This document shows positions 57,826 through 64,000 of a stretch of DNA of 64,000 nt, one piece after another. The translations under genes and the position numbers were made by a program. The notes under the pieces were generated by a model. That model made no database searches. It had not been told where the DNA came from and saw nothing but the letters and a program-made list of their open reading frames with translations. Source of the DNA: Chara braunii (Eukaryota > Streptophyta > Charophyceae > Charales > Characeae); assembly GCA_003427395.1 (NCBI GenBank), contig BFEA01000112.1, forward strand, positions 2,853,647 to 2,917,646. The letters are read 5' to 3'. Position 1 is the stretch's first letter; the number at the start of each line of letters is the position of its first letter.

Positions 57826-58400
57826 TAATCTAACTCCTCTAATTTAGGAAAATTTCGGCGGCGCTTCCCGTAGAAAAAGTGTCATTGCAGAATTTATACT
57901 AGCTCGAAAATCAAACTTTTTGGCTCTAGAAAGTCAAAATTTGTCCAACTCCCTGATTAGAAAAAATTTGGGCAACATTTCCTTTAGAAAGGAAACCTTT
58001 CCAGATTTGTACTAAGTCAGATGTGAACTCAAACATAAAACCTAAGCTCTGTTAAGACAAGATTTATCCAACTCCTTAGATTTGTAGAAATTTCGGAAGC
58101 GCTTCCCGTAGAGGAAGTGCTATTCCAAGATTTATACAAAACTAAGTTTAAAACATGAAATGACTTTGACTCTTCAGGGCCCAATCTTGTCTAACTCCTA
58201 GAATTAGTAAAAATTCGGGCAGCACTTCCTTTAGAAAATGAGGCTTCCCAAATTTCTACTAAGTAAAAAAACCAACAAGACTTGATCCTGACGAAGACAA
58301 AGTTTTGACCAACTCCTTGATTTTGTAGAAATTTCCGGCAGCGCTTCCCATAGAGAAAGTGACTTACCAAAATTTATACCAGACCAAGTATAAATAAACG
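57826..58400. repeat. Five tandem copies of a ~120-bp unit in an alternating pattern
   Basis: Units start AACTCC at about 57831, 57948, 58070, 58193 and 58311. Copies 1, 3 and 5 carry GCGCTTCCC.TAGA; copies 2 and 4 carry ACTTCCTTTAGA-type sequence, implying a ~240-bp dimer. Copy 3 has a clean 9-bp stem (AGCGCTTCC with GGAAGTGCT, one wobble) around CGTAGA. Confidence 0.85.
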
Positions 58401-58672
58401 ATCCCAGAAAATGCAGAAATTGATCGAAGTAAAAAAAAACCAGCTAAAAAAATGCAGGAATTGAAACTAACTCCTATAGCTCTAGCACGTGGCGAGCAAC
58501 TAAAGCAACTATCTATCAAACTGAAACTCAGACCAAGTAGTGGCACCACTCATTCACATGCAGGCCAACCCACAGAGGTTAGTACTCTCACCATCCCCAA
58601 GTTAACTTAGCAAACAATAGTTCATAGTCTTTCAATGATTTACCTCTTATACCCAGTTTACATAGGGCATAA

Positions 58673-59400
58673 GGCTAGACCACCCAAACTTATGGAACAT
58701 GTCTAGCCCAACCATGAAGTATACACGAACACAGGGCACAACAACTTTTCTCTTCTTTGGGCATATGACTAGGCCACCCTAGCCGCCCTGAACTGTTTAA
58801 GTATCCAAAGTTTATGTAATTGTCTGCACTTAGTTTTTTTAGGTAGCATATAACTAAGCCGATCATTTTCAGCTCAAGACTCGGTTTGCCCCTTCGTACC
58901 ACAAGTTTTATTCTTAGTTACTACTCCCTTCAGTTGGTGATAAGCTAGATTCAGACCACCCAAACTTATGGAACCCTGTCTGACTAGCCTGTTCATAGAT
59001 AGTAAAACAGTAAAGTATAACAAAGTTATAACCTTCTGGTTCCAGCATGTGCGAGGCGCTGGACCGAGACCACCCAAACTTATGGAACATGTCTCGGTCT
59101 TCAGCCTGGTTCATTTCTCTCAAAGCCAAAGCAGGAAGAGGTTGAGCCACCCATACTAATGGAACATGCTCAAGCCTCCTCATTCAGAAACTAAAACAAC
59201 TGACAAAAACCCAAGTAAACAAGGCGACTAAGCCACCCAAACTTATGGAACATGCTTGGTCCCTAAAAAAACAATCACATTCATCCCTCACAAGTCAGAG
59301 CAACCAGACCACCCAAACTTATGGGACATGTCTGGTTCTCCAGACGACCCAAAAATAAACATAGCGCTGGGCCTTCCCAAACTTATGGAACTGGCCCAGC
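58673..59400. repeat. Array of seven hairpins with conserved loop and variable, self-complementary stems
   Basis: A ~20-base loop (consensus CACCCAAACTTATGGAACAT) recurs seven times between different stems: GGCTAGAC/GTCTAGCC (58673), TCAGAC/GTCTGA (58951), ACCGAGAC/GTCTCGGT (59063), TTGAGC/GCTCAA (59142), GACTAAGC/GCTTGGTC (59226), AACCAGAC/GTCTGGTT (59302), GCTGGGCC/GGCCCAGC (59366). Spacers are 64-112 bp except the first gap, and are unrelated to each other by eye. Confidence 0.9.
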
Positions 59401-61319
59401 CTTTGGTTGACCCAGTCAAACTCATGAAATACAGTCTTTCTCTCACCCTTCCCTCCAGATGCAATCCCACAATCTGCTTTCAGTCAAGTAATAAACTAAA
59501 ATTGACATTATACGTGCGTTCCTTTAGTCTGCTTATGTCCTGAAGAGAAAGCAAAAATCATAGGGACAGACATGCATACATCAATCAAGCTAAAGAGGAA
59601 TATGCAAACATGGGTGTAGTGGGTCATACAAAAAGAAGTGGTTTACCTGATGGTTCCCTGCCTCCAGAACCTTGCCTAGGTTCCGGCAGAGCTCCCGCAA
59701 TCAGTGGACTGACTCCCCACATAGTCTTGTTGTGGTCCTACGGGTTGCAATCCCGCCTGCCGCCTTCCTCTCGTAACTAATAGACTAAACTTAGAATAAG
59801 AAGGGCAGATAGAGATAGGTCAGACTCTCGAGATTCAACAATGGAACAACTCAATTCACTGTGAGAGGGCCTTGTAACCTTCAATCGCCTGAGGGTCCCG
59901 CAATGATGGCCAATAACGCAACAGCCTGGTCAAAGTTGAAGTCAAACCGCCGAAGTTAACCCTTTGATGACCTCCCAATTTACAGCAGCAATCCCCCGTC
60001 TCGAGATCGAATCACGACTACTCTGCCTAGAAGGCTGTGCTCATATGACCTACACCTGTTCTTCGCCCTGACGACATAGAAGTACCTAGCGAACTGTCCC
60101 GCAGCGCTCAGTTGAGATACAGCAAGCTCGGAACGCAACCGTAGCCCAACACTGCCCCCGTGACACAACAACCGAGGTAGATTACGGTACCCATAGCAGA
60201 AGGGCAGCGAAATTCGCAGCAGGGTATGCATCCAACCTGCAGTAATGCTAACCTAGGCAGCTGTGGTAGGGGACAACCACAACCTGCAGCTCCAACTGAA
60301 AGCACAAATAGCACAGTAACTTCTGTGGTTACATCTACGGTAACTCTGCAGCTTCTACAACAACCCATTGGCGGCAGTACTTCAGTAGCGGCTCCATCAC
60401 ATTGGCTTGATACCTCAGCAAGACAATTCAGACTATAATAGTCACTGTTTTCCAGACCACCTGTGTTGTCCACAATAGTCTGACCCCCAGCAATTAGTAG
60501 TGGAAAGTGCAAGTGAACACACAGCCCAGCAGTGGTCCAAAATCAGTAACAGCTGAAGTTCATAGGCAGTAAGTGCTCATAGCAGCCTGCACACTGTCAT
60601 GGTAGTCATGCTAGATATCACTATTCATCAACAACCCTGCAAGTGTCGCGAAATTAAGGTAGTCAGCGGTGATGCACAGTGCCACCCAACTGTCAGGTCC
60701 CGCGAACACCCAGTTTTACACAGTAGTTGAGCACAGCGAGGACTAGTGCCATACAATACTTGAATACTGTCCAATTTACTACCCTTTTAACTCCCAGGCA
60801 AACTCAACAATCTTGGCAAAATACACAGTGGAGGTACATAAGGGCCAGCATGCCCACCTATATGACCTATGGCGGAAAATAGTGCGCTCGGCCTGATATA
60901 CAACGTCACCCAGTGTGTGCTGCAATCGCCCAATAAGTGCTTGGTAGTAACTTGACCATGCGTACTAACAACACATAGCTCGAAACGTAGCAGGGCCCGT
61001 AGCACTGTGCATGGCCGATACTGCCATAGTGGAGTATTCCCTACATAGTCAAGGTAGCAACAATCAATACTGTTATCCTGTATGAGGCGTAGCAACTGCT
61101 TCTTGAGTATGGTCAGTGGACTCTGCCCAGAGCCAGCCTGGTAACTGCTTTAAGATAGACATAGTGAGGCCTGTTTGAACAGCAGTCAGCCATTCCAGCG
61201 AACGTCAAAGTGAGAATGAACAGCAGCAACATGCACCACGACTGTGCTCACCAATCGTGAGAATAAACCATTGCAGAACTCGGCTAGCTACTATGCACGC
61301 CTTCCACAAAGTCCCGTTC

Positions 61320-61343
61320 AGTTTCACCTGACTAGGTGAAACT
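61320..61343. repeat. 10-bp perfect hairpin, 4-base loop
   Basis: AGTTTCACCT-GACT-AGGTGAAACT. Confidence 0.92.
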
Positions 61344-61658
61344 TCCCTCTCTCAGCCCTTCACACATTCTCTCCGTCAGTCCTCACCCTACCTCCTTCAT
61401 TCTTTCTGTCTGATCCTAGTATATGGATGCACCCGGTTGATCATACCGCCAGATTCCTTCAAAGACGATCCTAGAGACAAATCCCTCCGGTACGACGAAA
61501 TATTGCGATCAACGCGGTATCGACGGTAATAATGGCAGCTCCGCCAGCACGACCACTATGACGGCTACGAGCCCGGCCGACACAATGACTACCCGGATAT
61601 GACAACAATCCGGGTGAGCAGTTCGAGCTGAGACATGATCAACATAAACGCAATCGCC

Positions 61659-61690
61659 CGGTGTCGGCGCGAATACCCTTACAAGGGTAT
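61659..61690. repeat. TGTCGGCGCGAATACCCT motif, copy 2
   Basis: Same orientation as 46259-46292, 29 of 32 positions matching by my count. Confidence 0.75.
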
Positions 61691-62049
61691 CCGCCCTGGT
61701 TTCTGCAAGTGACAGAAAATAGCTTTGGTTTAAAAATTAAGTATTCTGCGCGAGGCGCGACTGCGTCTGTGGTCAAGGCTGACCGGATGGTTGACTAGGA
61801 TAAAGAGTGTGTGGGCGCGTGGATTTTTTAGGCGTGCGTGACCTTTTGTTTGTTGATGATTGAAGGTTCGGCGTGATCGCCGACCATAATTTCTTTCTGA
61901 TTACAAAGGAATTAAAAGGATTATGTCTCGTTGATTGATGTGCTTGCATGAGGCCTATGTGTACGTACAGAAAACGACAACGACAACAAGGAGGTTTTGA
62001 AGTGTCTTCGGTAGGTCCGCGCGTTGCATTAACCGAACCCAGACTTGGG

Positions 62050-62115
62050 CCTATCAGTAGCGGTTACAGCATCCGACTTGGGATCTAGCATTAGCGGTTA
62101 CAGCATGCGACTTTC
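62050..62115. repeat. Two copies of a ~22-bp motif, 32 bp apart
   Basis: TTAGCGGTTACAGCATGCGA and a one- or two-base variant, preceded by CTTGGG. Confidence 0.8.
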
Positions 62116-63559
62116 ATCGAGGAGATTCAGGGATCGAGGACGAGCGACGACAACGCGGGAGTATCAGAATAGCATGAAGGGACCGAGGGGTTGACCCGGC
62201 GGGGCTATCCCCTTTTGTTTTATCGCCGGTAGCGTCAGGGCGGTATTGGCGGTTCCTTTTCCCCGTCTACCGTCTTATGACGTTTAAGAGTTTCTAAATA
62301 CTTTTATTACTTTATTGTGTTATTACTATGTTGCTATGGTGCTCGTTGATTTAGGCGCGTCGCTAGGTTCGGAGGTCGTCGCGACGATCGAGGGCCTTGA
62401 GCACGGACCTCCTCTTCGGTGACCTGCGGATTCCAGTGTATTCGGGGCGCTGTTGGGAGATCGCGGCGATGTCTCGGCAAGCTGCGGATCGTGGGGAACC
62501 CCTCTCCACGTCGGTCTTCAAAGCTCCCCAATGAATGTTGGCTACTACCGTAGAGGGCCGCTTCGGGCCCGGTTTACCAAGGCCCACACATAGGCATCGC
62601 AGCAGGCCGTGCCTTCAACCCCACGACCAGTTGTTGGAGTAAGAGCTTGGCCATTATGGGCTCGAGGTGGTGGTGGGCTCTGCCTGAGCCTAGCTGAGGG
62701 GGAGCTATTGAGCCGGTTGTGGGTCGTTGTGGGGCCTGCTGCTGTCGGGAGGAGGTGCGCTGGCCAGGGAAATGAGCCGTGCAACCGAAAAGGCAAGGGG
62801 GGGCAGCGACGTATCTCTGGGTAGCGGGTTCTAAGTTTGCCCCCGGAATGTTGTCGACTGTAGGCAGGAGGCAGAATGCTGAGACAACGGGCCGAGGCTA
62901 GGAGAATCTTGGTATGAAGGGGGGCCAGGTGCATGCGGAAGGGCTGCGACGGAGCCGGCTTGTGTAGATCGGCCGTCGGGCTTGGGCACGTAGACTGAAG
63001 GCAAATCAAGCTGACTAGTAGTTGGTTCCCTCCGAAGTTTCCCTCACGATCGCTGGAGTCGTCAACTAGGCGGCCGACCGCTACCTGGTCTACTACTACA
63101 GGGTCTACTGCTGTCGGGAGCAGCGCTAGCCAAAGGGGACGGGCCGGGCGGCTGCAGAAACGAAGTGAGCGCAAACAGAACGAGCGAAGCGCCAGAGTGG
63201 AGGGTGAGGCCAACAAAAAGTGGGTTGAACCTGGACGGGGGGCTGTGCCTGGTGAGGACGAGATGGGAGAGGTGCAAGGCAGGGGCGACGAGCTAGCAGC
63301 GCAGCAGGCTACGGGGAGAAGGTTGACAGAGTTGAATGAACCTGGGCGCGATATTGCGCCGGGTGCTTTCAACGGTGGAGATGGCTACGGGGAGGGGGGC
63401 CATGGGAAGAAGGCAACACTCCTGAGATCCGAGGTAGCGCACGGTTGAGCGAAGTAGCCGGGAAGGAGGGAGACAAAGGCGAATGAACCGGGACACCACT
63501 CTGCGCCAGGTGCATGAGGAAGTGAAGACGAAGCCGAGGTGAGGTGAGAGGTTGATATG

Positions 63560-63980
63560 GTGGAGGAAAAAAACGCATACCTCGCTCGACACTGGATAGA
63601 AACGAGCGAGGGAAGGATCTACGCTGGGGTTTTGGGAGGAGGCGAACACGAAAATAAGGTTAGTCTTAGGAAAGGATTAGTGTAAGGAAAGATTAGCGGA
63701 GAATGAGGTGCGGAGGATGGTGGAAGTAGGCTATGTCGAAGGAAAAATTTAAAGAAAACTCACTCGATTCTTCATGAAATCGAGTGAGTGAAGGTGCTAG
63801 GGTAGGGTTTTAGAGCCTTGCGAGTTAGTTGGCGGAGTTAGATTTAGGAAAGGGGTATCAGTTTGTGTGTTATGAGAAAACGGGCTGCGTGGAGAGGTGG
63901 TAGAGGCGGACATGGTGAATGTAAAAAAATGGTGATATCGCCCGATCCTGCATAGAATCAGGCGAACTAAAGGACGAGGC
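63560..63980. repeat. Three hairpins at ~180-bp spacing with covarying stems
   Basis: CCTCGCTCG/CGAGCGAGG (63580-63611), ACTCACTCGATT/AATCGAGTGAGT (63758-63789) and TCGCCCGAT/ATCAGGCGA (63938-63965, one mismatch). Each is preceded by an A run; the first two are followed by GAAGG and then GGGGTTTT or AGGGTTTT. They look like diverged tandem units. Confidence 0.8.
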
Positions 63981-64000
63981 GGAGACTCTATGTAGCTGCG

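Larger units (their letters stand above)
45900..64000. other. Repeat mosaic without supported protein genes
   Basis: GC content rises again after 45.9 kb. The ribozyme, U6 fragment, hairpin arrays and tandem repeats listed separately lie here. Long frames at 50093-50626 (+), 55713-56261 (-) and 62545-63372 (-) show no family I know; the last is Pro/Ser/Ala-rich. Confidence 0.6.

Noticed and set aside
58673-59400. CRISPR-like array
   Set aside because: Conserved unit is a hairpin loop with variable stems, spacing is irregular, and the genome is eukaryotic.
61430-61465. Segment resembling the 5' end of 18S rRNA (ACCCGGTTGATC)
   Set aside because: The match covers about a dozen bases and the following sequence does not continue as 18S.
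62545-63372. 275-codon minus-strand frame
   Set aside because: Pro/Ser/Ala-rich composition in GC-rich DNA with internal duplications; no recognised domain, no splice support.

Overview
The window reads as nuclear DNA of a streptophyte (green plant lineage). A charophyte alga such as Chara is my guess from the protein and the repeat style; I could not test it. Reasons: one protein gene matches the plant-type ZNF598/Hel2 family across seven exons with GT-AG introns. The rest is intergenic and intronic DNA full of CA, CT/GA and poly-A microsatellites, short inverted-repeat elements, tRNA-derived SINE-like pieces and U6 snRNA retrocopies. Short N gaps (12890-12988, 25841-25890, 52230-52289 and single Ns) mostly lie in simple repeats, as in a draft short-read assembly.

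Layout. 1-8382: repeats only, plus the presumed 3' flank of the gene. 8383-31278, minus strand: a reconstructed gene for a ~997-residue ZNF598/Hel2-type RING/C2H2 E3 ubiquitin ligase, the ribosome-collision sensor. Exon 1 carries the RING finger, exons 2-6 the C2H2 array, and exon 7 a long disordered tail, a conserved helical segment and a RanBP2/NZF-type zinc finger. Its 11-kb intron 1 holds an organelle-derived insert (trnN 5' half plus a group II intron with domain V), a 108-bp perfect palindrome, a foldback-like element, a U6 retrocopy and a 3-kb polypurine/polypyrimidine tract. Introns 3, 4 and 6 hold more U6 copies, a hammerhead ribozyme core, MITEs and SINEs.

31303-36600: promoter side with duplicated (CT)n blocks and two ACGT-core sites, then repeats. 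36600-45900: a strongly AT-rich block with tandem duplications and no recognisable gene. 45900-64000: repeat mosaic with no recognisable gene, but with a hammerhead ribozyme (about 47.45 kb), a U6 3' fragment, and two arrays of hairpins whose stems vary between copies while staying self-complementary (58.67-59.40 kb and 63.58-63.97 kb). These arrays, the ribozymes and the U6 retrocopies are the most unusual content. The short MITE family with CTACCGTCTTC ends is dense from 11 to 34 kb and absent to the right. Three other motifs occur on both sides, so the two halves probably belong to one genome.

Only one protein gene is supported. Other long frames are low-complexity, opposite-strand shadows, or unrecognised.
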